A DNA stretch of 64,000 nucleotides from Limonium bicolor (lineage: Eukaryota > Streptophyta > Magnoliopsida > Caryophyllales > Plumbaginaceae). Location: the NCBI GenBank assembly GCA_023374045.1, contig CM041776.1:477947375-478011374 (forward strand), in the 5' to 3' direction. Below the pieces are notes generated by a model that saw nothing but the letters and a program-made list of their open reading frames with translations, was not told where the DNA came from and searched no databases. Shown one piece after another: positions 24,161 through 36,461 of the stretch; position 1 is the first letter of the stretch; each line of letters starts with the position of its first letter. Position numbers and translations under genes: made by a program.

Positions 24161-25117
24161 GTGGTACTGGTGGTTTTTGAGTAATCATATACCGATCACG
24201 GTACTGTTTCCACTCGCATTTGATAGTCTTGTTGACTCTTCCCTTGATCTTATTGATCTATAGTTGGTATACTCGATCCTTTAGGTAGCTTCTTGGTGGT
24301 CTAGACATGGCTGTCGTAGATCTGGGTACTCCTCCAATCCTAGGAGATTCCCACTCTACTTGATTCAGTGTCGTTCCTTGTGGCTCGTTCCCACACATTT
24401 GTGGTGGTCACTGAGCCTTCCTTGTTTAGGCACTACTCTTGTAGTCCTATTGGATTACATCTCATGGTTGTTCTTGTAGTTGTCTGAGCTATATTGGCCA
24501 GGTATTGCACCCTTAGCGGCGTTGTAGCTTTAGAGTTAACCACTTCCGACTATGTCCTTAGTCGGCTAGCATACCGTTGGTGGTATTATTCAAGTATTAC
24601 TATCCCGTAGACTTGTGTCTCGTGCCCCGTTACTGCTCCCTTTTTCATTCCCTTGCACGGTTAGTGCTTCTTTCCTGCTGTTGGTTGACTAGCTAGGTGT
24701 CGCGCCTGCTAAGCACGTCGCCCCATGCTGTTGTAAGTTGTAGCCTCCATATGGTTGGAATGCTCATTCCACCGCCATTGAGTGCGGGTATTGTTGTTCA
24801 ACCGAAATCCATCTCCGGGACTTTCAAATCCTTGGAATCTATCATGTGTCGGTTCTTGTTACTGTGTGATTGCTTCACAACTGCCATATCGGGTTTTCCT
24901 CGAGTATGAGAAGGCTTTTCTTCTCTCTGGCGTCCTTTCCCAGGTTATATAATAGGGTATGTGGAGGGCGGGTCTGGTATTGTAGGTATCCGGTACTCAC
25001 CGGTAGTTCCTAACTAGCATATCTCTAATGCTAACACTCAGCCCTTAGCCCTAAGCTTCTAATCCCTAACTCGGTGTTTCCTAAACTCGGTATTTCCAGT
25101 CATCAGAGCGACACTTC

Positions 25118-25129
25118 GCTCTGATACCA
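25118..25129 (-). other. Element A primer-binding site (tRNA-iMet type)
   Basis: On the minus strand TGGTATCAGAGC, complementary to the 3' end of plant initiator tRNA-Met, five bases from the LTR edge at 25135. Confidence 0.9.
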
Positions 25130-25134
25130 CTTTT

Positions 25135-28100
25135 TGTAACACCCCTACCATTAATACATGATTACCGCCCAATCTCCTTACACGTCAGATACACGCAGCG
25201 GATACTTACTTACATACAATGGGTGATACAATGCCGTTAGTCACCCATGTGACTAACAAGGCTACTACTTCTACATACAGCATCGGTCTGATGGACCGGA
25301 ATCCCGAGTACTACACGTCTATAATACATACTCAATTCATCAATCAATTACAACAATTCTCCATTCAATACTTACTCCTCTTCAATCCATACATTACGAT
25401 ATACTTCACCGAGTCTACTAGGATCCTTATACATTTATAATGTCACTTCCAAGTTCATACATACTCTCTAGGAGTCTACATCTACCCATTTTCTCACAAC
25501 TACTTACTTTCTAAGTACACGGGTGTGCCTCCGGTCTCTTCCTTGACCATATTCGCTTCGGGTACCTGCACGCTAAAAAAATGTCCCCCGAAGGGGTCAG
25601 CTTTCGCCGAGCATGATAACCGCATACCCCGCGTACTAGTGAGGGTACGCCGACCACTTGGTCGAATACATGCGGTTCGTTTTCATACAAACATACATGC
25701 ATACATCTCTTATACACAATATTACAATACATTACGCAAGGCATACACTCATACATACACTTCATTACATACAAGAAGTACAACATAAACCATCCAATAC
25801 ATACTTACCTTTTTCCAAATTACACATACACATTACATACACAACATACGATACTTGTTAGCTTCATTGGTCCATCCGGGTTAATCGGGTGGAGATTACT
25901 CTTTTACTCGTTACTTCATACTTACACATACATACTCATACTCATACATACTTACGGATCCATACTTACTTACTCTTACTCTTACTCAAGTTAAGTCGTC
26001 GGGACCTCCGGCCCTGGGGACTACACCGTCCCACCTCCGGGATTTACTTGACTCACCAATCCGGGATGCTACCCATTTAAGGGATTTGGGCCGCGGACCA
26101 GTTTAAGAGTCAGGAATTGCAGCCAACCTCTTGTGACTCCGCATCCTCACGCGTGGGCGAAGCTATATCGGACTTCTACTCATTCCGGTTTACTCACTTA
26201 AGTTAGGAGTTAGGTAGTTAGGAATTAGCTGAAGTCAACATTCAAGCCACAATAATACAATACCCATATACCCTTACATACAAATACATTACATTATACA
26301 AGTACACTACAAAATATAATACACTTCATCATCATTCATATGTTTCATGAATTATACAAACTATTGTTCAAGACAAATATCAAGAACAATGTAAACAAGC
26401 ACAAGTAGGTGCAATATAGTCTGATTCATGCATTTATCTTATTAGGTGATCAAATAAGCACACAAATCGGGGTAACCAGATTAGGATACAGGGCATGAAG
26501 AAATCATACCTTTCACCGTTGTACTTGTATCCCAACGTTCCTCCGGTATTCACAATTCAAATCCTATGATATACATACAACCGAATAATTAATCTAACTA
26601 TCATTAATTTAATTCGGTTACCCTTACGATCCCTAACTCATACTTACTAAGTCTTCACATTCTTATACTTACATTTTATTTACTTACTTTTAATTACTTA
26701 ACAATGGTTTACTTACCTATATATGCACATATGTATAGGTGGGTATACATATACATACATACATATACTAACCATAGTTTTATAGTTTTTTTCTTTTTTT
26801 TTTGTAAGTTTTGACCCGACCGAACTTGCGACCGACCTTGCAAGTTCGGTCCAAGTCAGTAGGCTACATCGGGTGAAAATTCCAGGGCCGACCGACCTTG
26901 CAAGTCCGGTCCCAAGGTCGGTCCATTCCAGTGAGTTACTTAACGGAAAATTTTAGCCCGACCTACCTTGCAAGTCCGGTCGCAAGGTCGGTCCATTCCA
27001 GTAGCTTACAAGACGGAAAATTTTTGCGTCGACCGACCTTGCAACTCCGGTCGCAAGGTCGGTCCATTCCAGTAGGTTACAGACGGGATAATTTCTCTGG
27101 TCCGACCGAACTTGCAAGTCCGGTCGCAAGTTCGGTCCATTCCAGAAGCTTTCCCGTCTTGTAAATCTGGGCTCGACCAACCTTGCAAGTTCGGTCCCAA
27201 GGTCGGTCTGGCCCAATATTTGCATTTTTATTTCTGTTTTCAGTTCTATACTTTGCCCATTGTTTCTCCAATCTTCCTACATGTAATCCCACATGTTTAA
27301 ACACTACCTAGGCCCTCCAAATTGCCTTAGTTCATCCACCAAACTCCTTACCAAATCCATCAATCCACTTACACAATCTTCCTCACTTCCTTCCAGCATT
27401 ATACCTATTTTCTTTCTTCATTGCTACAGATTTTTAAACCAACTTCTACCATCCAATACGTCCTCTACCAATGTCACTTCTAGCATCCCAAATATCTCCT
27501 CTTACCATGCCAATTCCTTTCCAAGCAGTTTGCACCTTCTATGCCCAAGTTCCAACATTTACTTTACCAAGTCTTGCACACTAATCCTTCCTAACTTCTC
27601 CAATGCATATTAATACACTTTGCCACAGATTTTGACACTTACTCCCCCTTTCTTTAACTACCTCTTCTAATGTCATTTCTAGAGTTCCTAGTACATCACA
27701 ATACATTATCTATCTCTCCCAATCTACCCCTTTTTATCTTTCTCCATCAAAATCTGTTACAACACTTATTAGCCACCTAGTTTCTAGTTCACTAAGTGTT
27801 CTAATCCTAGGCAAATTTTGCCATAGTTCACCTACAATTCACACTTATCCACACATACTCTTTATCACTAAAATCATTCCTATTCTAGCCACACCCATAC
27901 AAGGGTCCTACCAGCAATACAAAGCAATCTAAATCATTACAATACATCAATACTCCTTCCAACATCACTACCAATACTCATACACAATATACTTGGCTCT
28001 AAGGCCTACAATCCACATACTAGTTCACAAATACTCACACTTCCACAATTACATTACTAATACATTATTTGGGTTCTTTTAGATTGGTTTACCCATTCCC

Positions 28101-29485
28101 ATTACTCTAATGCACCAAAATTTAACATTAGTAATGAGCTCTTACCTTGAGCTTTTAATTCCTTCTTTCTTTCTCATTTCTCCTCCTTCTTCCTTTCTTG
28201 CCCAAATCGGCCATATGGGGAATGGAGTTGCCAAATTCCATTCCCATCACCCAATGAGCACAAAACACTACAATTAATATACTAACCCTTAATTTAATGC
28301 TAGTTCAATGAAATGTTTGAAATAAAAATTCTAGGGTTTACCTTTGGAGAGTTTTAGAAGGGGTTTTAGCCCTTGGTTCAAGAAGGTGAATCCACCACCA
28401 TTGCTAGGTTGATATTATGCTCAAAAGAGAGAGAGAGAACAAGGCATTACACAAGGGTAAAAATCGGCTACCAAAGGAGATGAAGAAAACTTAAGGTTTT
28501 CATGGAGATTTTTACCTTGTTGGAAAGAGGAGACTCCAAGCTCCATAATGGTGTGCTTTTCTCTTCAAATGGGGAAAACCCATGGAGATGAAACTCATCC
28601 TTTTCGAATTTTGAAAAGAGGGAAATGTAGAAGAGAATGAGGGGATTACAAATATGTAATTATTTTTACATTTGGAGCTTACATGAGGATGGAGCATGTG
28701 GAGAAAGGGGGGAAGCCATTGTTGTTGTTGGAGAAGCTCCAAAAATCGCACCCAGCAGAGAGAGGGAGGAGGAAGACGGTGAGAGAGGGAGAAATGGGAG
28801 AGAGAAGAGGAAAAGGTGGGAGTGAGAGGTGGGAGTGAGAGGTGAGAGAGAGTTATTTTGCTTTTTGTACTTTTACTTTTTGCTTTATGATTGACTTATT
28901 TGTTAACTAGTTACATGTGTGTGTGAGGGATAATTTAACCCTTTAATAACCGGCCCCCTTTAAAGTATACTAGCTGGAGCGTTTTTCATCTTTTTACAGA
29001 AAACACTCGTTATTTTACCCGGTTTTGGTACTGTTCACTAACCGGGCCCGTTTTCCGGAATTTTCTTGTTTAATTCTTTTTATTGGTTATTAAGCTTTCA
29101 TAAATGCTTAATAATTATTATTTAATGATTCATAATTTTTACGGGTCTGTTTGACCACTTTAAGTCACGTTTTCGGGTTTCCTCGAAAAACGTGCGTTAA
29201 AGCTCTATTAGCGTTTTAATACATTATTTGGATCCATTTTCTTCGGGAGTTGTTCCCGTATATTGTTTAGGTCTTATTAAACCTTTAAAATCCATATAAC
29301 ACGCTAACCGGGGTCTCATACCTCCTATGGTTACTTAACGCTTATTTAGCGTTTCCCGCTTTTTGAGCGTTTATTTATTTCTTTTGGGTTTATTTTTCCT
29401 TACTAGTATTAATTAGGTACCATTAGGCCCTTAGATACGTATTAGATTAATTTTAAATCCTTAGGTTTAAGTTCGGGGTATTTCA
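25135..29485 (-). repeat. Element A 5' LTR (4351 bp)
   Basis: Partner of 15124-19453, same ends. It holds the second copy of the hairpin array (about 26820-27210). There unit 3 differs by one arm mutation (ACCTACC) and unit 6 has an altered left arm. The ACCGAACTTG/CAAGTTCGGT pair of unit 5 is intact. An extra GGGAGTGAGAGGT copy is present near 28820. Confidence 0.95.
26820..27210 (-). repeat. Hairpin array, 5' LTR copy
   Basis: Same six-unit array as at 16800-17187, with a few independent substitutions. See that entry for structure. Confidence 0.85.
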
Positions 29486-29715
29486 GCACCCTTTGTATAA
29501 TGATTTATTATACATTAATGTAGTATGTTGTACGCATATACAATATACTATTCATTATATCAACAAAAACTTTGAAAGAAATGTGTAAGCTTAGACTTCA
29601 AAATCTTCACAAAACAAGGTCAACCATGTCATATGATGTATCAATAACGAACTTGGAACTTGATATGGTGACTTTGCAATCATAACTCATATTCTATGAC
29701 ATACTAATAATCCTC

Positions 29716-30140
29716 CACTACAAGAATATGGATATATGGGGTAATTTGTATTGCATCAAGGGAGGCAACATAAAATTTGTCTCCAAACAGAGATCAAAGG
29801 AGGCGAGCAATCTGTCGCCTCTAATTTGATGATCAACGGGGTGAGTTGTGTAGTCATTGTGATTTTACTATCAACGGGGGTGAGTTTATCAGTTGCCCTC
29901 TTATTTTAGGATCAACGGGGGCGAGTTGTTTAGTCGCTGCTAATTTTTCGATCAACGAGGGTGACCATAGATATTTTGCCTCCGTTGGTATGTTGCTCGG
30001 TGTCACCCTATGACATTAATGGGAGTGATATGCTCTAGGTCACCTCGGTTGCTTAGTGTCTAATCAGGGGCAAGTTTAGTCACCTCCCATGATTAATCTA
30101 CGGAGGCAACCTCGCTTAGTCGCTCCCGTTGTTTTATAAG
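29716..30140 (+). mobile_element. CACTA transposon terminus with subterminal repeats
   Basis: CACTACAAGAATATGG at 29716 matches the usual CACTA-superfamily end. It is followed by subterminal repeats of about 40 bp built on ATCAACGGGGGYGAGTT (about 29830, 29870, 29912, 29950), and one in reverse sense near 30105. I found no opposite terminus or transposase, so this is a truncated or very divergent copy. Confidence 0.6.
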
Positions 30141-30846
30141 TAAATTTTCAGAAACACAAACGCTCTTATACGCTTGCTATACAACTTCTTCACCACTCCC
30201 TATTCTCGACTTGGCCTTATTCTCCATCCTCCGTTCATCTCGGTTGAGTGCAACTATGAACACCATCTCTATCATCTACTCTTGTTAAATTTGAGGAAAA
30301 TTTGGAAATTAGGGTTCTATCTTCATCCCTATCAATCTCCAGCAGTGGGTGGTTCATTTCTTCATCTCCCTATTTATTTGGTTCAATTGTCACTCTCGTA
30401 AACAACCTATTCTCGACTTTACCTCAGTCTTCACACTCCCTTCAATGATCATATACTAATATATTTTAACATTTGATTTGAAATGATATTTTACTAATTC
30501 TTTTAACATAACAATCTAAAGTGTCTTGATATTCACTTAAACATAACAAGTAGCAAGTTGTTCGCTGCGGTCCTCTCTCACAAATGATCTATTACAAAGC
30601 TAATAAACAACAAAAAAGAAAATCAAACTTCAACACAAGGAAGTAAAAAAAAGATGATACAGAAAGATGTTGCCTTAACCCTCGAGATAATACTGCATCA
30701 AAACCAGCCCATGCTTTGGTCACTTAAAAATTTAAACCTTGTCTCATCAAGCATCGCAGATAAAGATCGTTTACCTCACCATTAGATGTGCTTGTGCTCG
30801 CTTCAAACCACCTCACAAGTCACATCTCAAATGCTATAAGCCAATG

Positions 30847-30877
<31 letters not shown>

Positions 30878-31603
30878 GCCTTCAAAACCAAGCTTATATT
30901 ACTTTAAAGAATTAGTTATGATAGTGATTCGACAAAAATCAAAACTTATGGACTATATCCAACTAAATGCATAATAACTTAGCAGCTAATGTATGCTCAA
31001 ACTAACAATATACATATACAGTGATAGGGAATGGATAGGTTACAATTGAAAAAATTCTTATTATGTTTCATGAGAATCTTATTTTATTTTTAAGGGCACA
31101 AGCAAAATACATCATAATAGCACAATCAGGCGTAATATACTCATTTGGTTCACAATTATTTAGGAGCAAGGTCGCTTCGAGTTACTTTAAGTTGATATCT
31201 AGTTCGAGTTGCTCTAGCTATCATTGGTTTGTGGCGATTTTAGTTTGGTTAATTTTGATTCGAGTGACTCTTGATCTTGACTTTCGGTTATATTAGGTAT
31301 CAGTACAGTTTGCACAATTCAATTGGTTTTGGATTTTTTACATCTTTTGAGTTATACTATTCAATTGAAACTAGATTGACAAAGCAATTCGAAAGGGTAG
31401 ACTTTTGAATTTGATTGTATTAGTACCACACTTGTAATGTATTTGTCAAAACATTTCACGTTGATTATTTAAGATTTAGTGTTTGTTTTTGCAAATCATT
31501 TTATTTCCGTAGTCACTTTAATAATAACACAGTCACATTTTTAAATTTCACAGTCTCCAACATACAGTCAGTATTCTAGAGTTCATAGTCGCAAAAAAAA
31601 AAC
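30141..31603. other. No gene recognised; possibly CACTA interior
   Basis: Only short ORFs. A 29-base C run lies at 30849-30877. The rest is AT-rich, with no tandem array or terminal repeats found. Confidence 0.3.
30849..30877. repeat. Poly(C) run of 29
   Basis: Twenty-nine C in a row, followed by GCC. True length is hard to assemble and may vary. Confidence 0.9.
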
Positions 31604-33839
31604 GAGTATATATATACCACCAAGCACTCTGTCTCTCTCATTTCTCATTTCTCATTTCACACGAAAAAGTCACATTCCAAAACCTCTCAAACGCTCTCTT
31701 TCGGCCGTACTCCATTTTCCACATTTAAGGTAACATTTTTCATGCATCTTTCATTGTTTATGTTATTGTATGATTATGATTAGTTTTAGTACCGATTTAC
31801 ATTAATCAAAAGTCAAATCAAGCTTAAAAAACTTGAACACGCATGATCAATCTGTAAAGCAAACCATGGCGCCACTGGTTCATTTAACCGACAGCCAATA
31901 TAGGTTTGTTTTATGGACGAGTCAAAACCATCCGTTTTGCGGACGAGTCAAGACCATCCGTTTTATGGACGTTATAACTTTGTCCATTATGGACGTCTCT
32001 TCATCCCATCTATTGCAGACGTTTACTATAACGTTCCATGTTGGACCAGTGCAAATAGACTGTTGTGACTGATTTAAATGTTTTGATGTAATTTTTTTCT
32101 AGATGAACTTAAAGGACAAACAAAAAGCGGTGACAGATTTAACTACTTTGAAGGCCCAAAGAAAGAACGTGACACGATCTGCGAGGCAGCAAATGGAGGC
32201 GGAGAGGCGGTCCTAGAGCATTGCAGACCAACCATCACCGTCACAGTCACTTGTTGCCTCATCTTCTCACCCTGCTGCTACTTCTCGTTTGTTTCCTGTT
32301 CATCAGGATTTTGTGTCACCGAGGAGGCGGTTCGTATCTAATGATGATGATGATGATGACACCGATGATGTGGACCAACAGACGGCCGGACACCAGTTAC
32401 CCCTTCTTGCTGCACCTACTACCAGTCGAGGAGAGGCACCAACTGAGGGTCGGATACCCACCGATTGGTTCATCACTCCGGAGTCTGTCCCGATTTTCGA
32501 TGGTCCTTCAGATGCCAGTCTGCTACGAAGCTTTGGTGGACATGTTGCACTTGATGTGTGGCAAGGAGTGGTATCTTTAGCTTTTGTTCTCTAATGTTAT
32601 CAACCTAGCTATAAAGTATGACTATTAAGCATTGCATATACAGTGTGCAAATTTTGAAAACGTATGTAAACATTAGATTGTACATAGAAAACTTATATAA
32701 TCGATATATCTCTAGGATCATGGATGTTTGACATTTGTATCTAGAGGCCCTTTACTGGAAAAGTGGCATGCTGATCTTCTTTACCACGAGAGGACTAAGG
32801 AGGTAGTGAGAGATAGTAGGTTAACGCATCTTCATGACTGCTCACACGGGTATTTTGATTTGGCGTTGATATCTGCTTTCGTGGAGAGGTGGAAGCCGGA
32901 CACCAACACCTTCCATCTACCTTTTGGTAAGATGACGATCACTCTACATGACGTCTATCACATTATGGGTGTATCAATTCAGGGGAAAGCTATTGCATTT
33001 GAGGGCCCTGAGGAGTTGCGTGGAGGTGTAACACCACCGGAGCTGATGTTGGACCATGCGTTGGCTGCACTCGCTGAGGTGGTAGGCCTTTCTTTAGTCA
33101 ATGTGGTGAGGGAGCAGAGGTGGTACCAAAAAGTGCGGAATCCCCTACAGTAATGTTAGGGAGTGGCGTGGCCACGCAAATGCCACGTACGCTTGCAAGG
33201 CTCATGGCTATCTGTTTTAGTTGCTGGGTTGCACATTATTCCCTGACAAGAGGACCCCTACACTTGCTGGCCCCTATAGAACATCGAAACCATCTTAGAC
33301 TACACGTGGGGTGCTGCTACATAGGGGTGAGCATTCAATTTTGATATTTTGGATTTATCCAAAACCCAAATTAACCAAATTATTTTCTAGCTTTTTAACC
33401 AAAATTTGTAACCGAATTATCCAAATTATAATTTGGTTTGGATTTTGGTTTTGACTTTGTCTAATTTGGTTAACCGAATTATCCAATTTTTTAAAATAAA
33501 AGAATATTCTATTTTCTAATTCAAGTCTTTAGTGACAAACAATCTAACACAAACCCTAAATTTTGGTTAGTTGAAATCCAAACTAGCTAAAATTTGGATT
33601 TCGGTTTGGTTTTCACTCAACAAAATTTTGGATTTTGGATCATTTGGATAACGGTTAATTCGATTTTGGTGTGAATTTGGATAATTTAGTTTTTAACCGA
33701 AATCTAATTTTTTTTAACAATTTGGATTTCGGTTAACCGAATTATCCAAATGCTTACCTCTATTGCTACACTCGCATATCTCTACAAACATCTCGGTGTC
33801 TCTTGTCGTGCTGAGACGATGACCAGTGCTGGGTGTCTT
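31604..33839 (+). pseudogene. Plant mobile domain (PMD, MAIN-like) gene, broken
   Basis: A TATA-like run (about 31607) and CT-rich leader precede a likely 5'-UTR intron (31730-32102, GT..AG) ending exactly at an ATG (32103). The first coding exon (32103-32570) has a TAG stop at 32214. After it the frame continues through an Asp-rich run to ITPESVPIFDGPSDASLL. An intron (32571-32715) leads in phase to DHGCLTFVSRGPLLEKWHAD and the PMD core (FHLPFGKMTITLHDVYHIMG). The frame then stops at 33151. Coding similarity continues in another frame (VREW..., then LLG) to 33321, is interrupted by a MITE, and ends at 33839. PMD proteins include MAIN/MAIL factors that help silence transposons; many PMD copies occur in transposons. 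One nonsense codon plus a frame break argue against function. Confidence 0.75.
33322..33762. mobile_element. hAT-type MITE in the left PMD arm
   Basis: A 441-bp insertion with TIRs TAGGGGTGAGCATT and AATGCTTACCTCTA, flanked by CTGCTACA and TTGCTACA (8-bp duplication with one mismatch). The other PMD arm lacks it and shows the empty site. The interior is AT-rich with repeated GGTTAACC-like words. A relative is at 63494-63875. Confidence 0.9.
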
Positions 33840-33857
33840 TATAATCTTCAGTAGGGT

Positions 33858-34721
33858 AAGACACCCAGCGATGGTCTTTATCTCAGCATGAGAAGAGACA
33901 CCGAGCTGTCTGTAGAGATATGCGAGTGTAGCAGCACCCCACGCGTAGTCTAAGATGGCGTTGATGTCCTGTAGGGGCCAACAAGTGTAGGGGCACATCT
34001 TGTCATTCCCCTTGTCAAGGAATAATGTTCAACCAAGCAAGTAAAACAGATAGCCACGAGCCTTGCAAGCGTATGTGGCATCTACGTGGTCACACCACTC
34101 CCTTACCTTACTGTAGGGGGACGCCACCCTTGTGGTACCACCTCTGCTCCTTCACCACATTGACTGAAGGAAGGCCTACTACCTCAGTGAGTGAGTACAG
34201 CTAGTACATGGTCCAAAGTCAGCTCCGACGATGCTGCACCTCCACGCAACTCCTCAAGGGCCTCAAATGCAACAACTCTCCCTTGAATCGATATGCCCAT
34301 AATGTGATGGACGTCATGCAGAGTGATCATCATCTCACCAAAAGGTAGGTGGAAGGTGTTGGTGTCCGGATGCCACCCCTCCAAGAAAGTAGATATCAAT
34401 GCCAAATCAACATACCCGTGAGAGCAGTCATGAAGATGCGCTAACCCACTATCTCTCACTACCTCCTTAGTCCTCTCGTGTTAAAGGAGATCAGCATGCC
34501 ACTTTTCCAGTAAAGGGCCTCTAGATACAAATGTCAAACGTCCACAATCCTAGAGATATATTGATTATATAAGTTTTCTATGTACAATCTAATGTTTACG
34601 TACATTTTCAAAATTTGCACATTGTATATGCAATGCTTAATAGTCATATTTTATAGGTTAATAACATTAAAGAAAAAAAGTTAGAGATACCTACCACTCC
34701 TTACCACACATCAAGTGCAAC
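33858..34721 (-). pseudogene. Inverted PMD gene copy, fragment
   Basis: The minus-strand copy carries the PMD exon (MRDSGLAHLHDCSHGYVDL, FHLPFGEMMITLHDVHHIMG), then YAWGAATLAYLYRQLG at 33714-33998, and the intron with its splice sites. It lacks the promoter and most of the first coding exon. It shares with the left copy the frame break after the CTACAG near the end of the PMD exon, so that break predates the duplication or is a real splice feature. Confidence 0.75.
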
Positions 34722-35651
34722 TAGGGATGACAAACGGGTGCCCGTTTCACCTGATCTCCTGACCCGCTACAAACAGGCAAATGAGAGACAAACAGAAATA
34801 ACTAAGAAAACTATCCTAGAAAGTCTATAAATCTAAAAATTCCCACTGGTTGCAAAAATAAATCCCGGGAAAAGAGCATAGTGAACTAGAAGATACCGGG
34901 GTCGAATCCACGAGGTCTTAGTAATTAAATTTATTCCTAAAAAAACAGCAAATTAAAAGGGTTGTCGGTTTTTGTGAATTAAAATAGCGAGAAACTAGTA
35001 TATGAATGAGCAAATAAATTTTATGAAAACTATGTGTGAAATGGAACTCCGGGTTAGGTTATCTTTTTCGACTGTCAAATTATGCAATTCTTACTAGTTA
35101 GTTTGAGATATCGATCGGCAAAATTCCTAAATCTTTTCCGGAGACTAAATCCTAGCCTCAAGAACTCGCCTAGCAGAACGTACTAGATCTAATCCAGATT
35201 TAGCACAACATGAATAGACCGAATGAGCACAAGGAATTAATGTTTGCATTTGAGGGAAAATCTACCATTCCATTTTTCACAAGTCAACAGGTTAATCGAC
35301 CATTCCATTTATCACAAATCTCGCTCAAAACGGAATTCGTAAAGCAATCAACAAATTAGCTACTTTTAATGAAAGCGCGAAAGATAACTTAGCCTGCAAC
35401 AATCGACAAGAATCTTAAACCAACTAGTAGCAGAAATTACAGAATCATATCAGTCGGATAACCATCCCTAGAGTTTAATCCTCCTAGCTAGACATATTCA
35501 AGAAAGTGATAGAAGAGACAGATCTAGAATTTATTCTAAAGAGAAAAAAGAACTCCCGAAATGAGATTCTATCCAGAACTAGAATCTATAGAGTGAGAGG
35601 TTGAAGAAGATGATTCTGGTGCTGAAGATGACCTTACTAGGGTTACAACTA
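34722..35651. other. Transposon debris: hAT-like end and LTR-like leader fragment
   Basis: TAGGGATGACAAACGGGTGC at 34722 resembles a hAT-type terminus exactly where the PMD arm ends. From about 34820 the sequence (ATACCGGGGTCGAATCCACG) resembles Athila-type LTR or leader sequence. No ORF. Assignments are weak. Confidence 0.35.
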
Positions 35652-36461
35652 TGTGTAGGATCGGGTGGCTAACTCAAACCAACCTAAGGTGTGAGTCTAA
35701 AGGTTGGTTTGACTCAATCAATCTCTAAAAGAGGAGAGACACTCTGGGATGAAAAGACACTCAATCGAACTGGCTAAATTCAGTGTGCGAAAGACTTAAA
35801 AAGACTTGAACAAATTAATGTTAAAGACGGACTCTGTGGAACTCAGCGAGATACACAAATAAGTTATTTTATTCTCTGGTCAAAATAGAATAACTTACAA
35901 ATGCCCACTAAGTAGAAGAGATCTACTTAGCGGTTTTTCACTCACTCACCCAATACACTTTCTGATCAGCTCAATGGTAAGTGTAGTAAAACTAGGATCT
36001 TCCTAGGCAGAGTCTATCTAGATGCACTAACTGGTTTGGTACATATTTTCTCTCTCTAACTTACAAAACAATTTGTTTCTCTCTCTCTAAGCTCTGGAAT
36101 ATTTCTCAATGAAAGTGCAAATGAAAATAGCTATTACAATACATATTTATACTAGCACTAGAAGCGGCAGGTCGAGGGAGTTAGTTCCGTAATTGTCGGA
36201 ACTAACTTAGTGGGCAACGTCCTTAAGTGGTCTCCTGACTTGGGCCGTGAACTTCGGATGTGATGGGGAGGCTGTATGACCGTTGTGGTGTTGAAGCATT
36301 CCCGAGTTCGCTCCTTAGTTTTCGCAACGGCATAGGAGAGTCTGTGAAGTCTCCTTAGTTGTATGGACTCTCTTGTAGTAGCTCGCTCTTTGAGTTTGAC
36401 TGAGGATGATTGACTCTGTCGAGGTGATTGGCTATCTCTGCAACACTCTGATGTCCCAACA
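35652..36461 (-). repeat. Ty1/copia-type 3' LTR
   Basis: On the minus strand the LTR starts TGTTGGGACATCAGAG directly after a polypurine tract, and a TATAAATA box lies about 310 bases in (near 36148). The end at about 35652 (…CCTACACA on the minus strand) is a guess. The sequence to its right is truncated internal DNA. Confidence 0.55.

Larger units (their letters stand above)
19466..25117 (-). other. Element A internal region, non-coding
   Basis: About 5.65 kb with no ORF longer than about 110 codons and no retroviral protein motif. Scattered blocks match the internal regions of B and C: around 19940-20090, 20681-20718, 21560-21645, 23975-24020 and 24141-24160. The rest has diverged. Conservation of non-coding patches but no coding capacity suggests cis-acting RNA or DNA functions. 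Confidence 0.8.
15124..29485 (-). mobile_element. Element A: large non-coding LTR retrotransposon
   Basis: The element is 14,362 bp: two long direct repeats (15124-19453 and 25135-29485), each TGTAACACCCC...GGGGTATTTCA on the plus strand, around a 5681-bp internal region. A perfect 5-bp target duplication GCACC (15119-15123, 29486-29490) marks both ends. A PBS at 25118-25129 (TGGTATCAGAGC on the minus strand) and a PPT at 19454-19465 show that it reads on the minus strand. No gag, protease, RT or integrase motif exists in any frame, so it must rely on enzymes from another element. Size and layout resemble the large retrotransposon derivatives (LARDs) known in plants. The LTRs are very similar, so the insertion is fairly recent. 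Confidence 0.93.
32544..34721. repeat. Large inverted duplication of the PMD gene
   Basis: The left arm (32544-33839, with the MITE inside) and right arm (33858-34721) are reverse complements at roughly 85-90% identity by eye, over about 850 bp each. The spacer is only 18 bp. Arms include the end of the first coding exon, the whole intron and the PMD exon. Transcription through both arms would make a long hairpin. Confidence 0.88.

Noticed and set aside
19466..25117. Hidden gag or pol in element A
   Set aside because: No RT, integrase, protease or zinc-knuckle motif in any frame; ORFs are short and not conserved with B or C.
31604..34721. PMD pair as a Pack-MULE capture
   Set aside because: I found no long Mutator-type terminal inverted repeats or 9-bp duplication around the pair.
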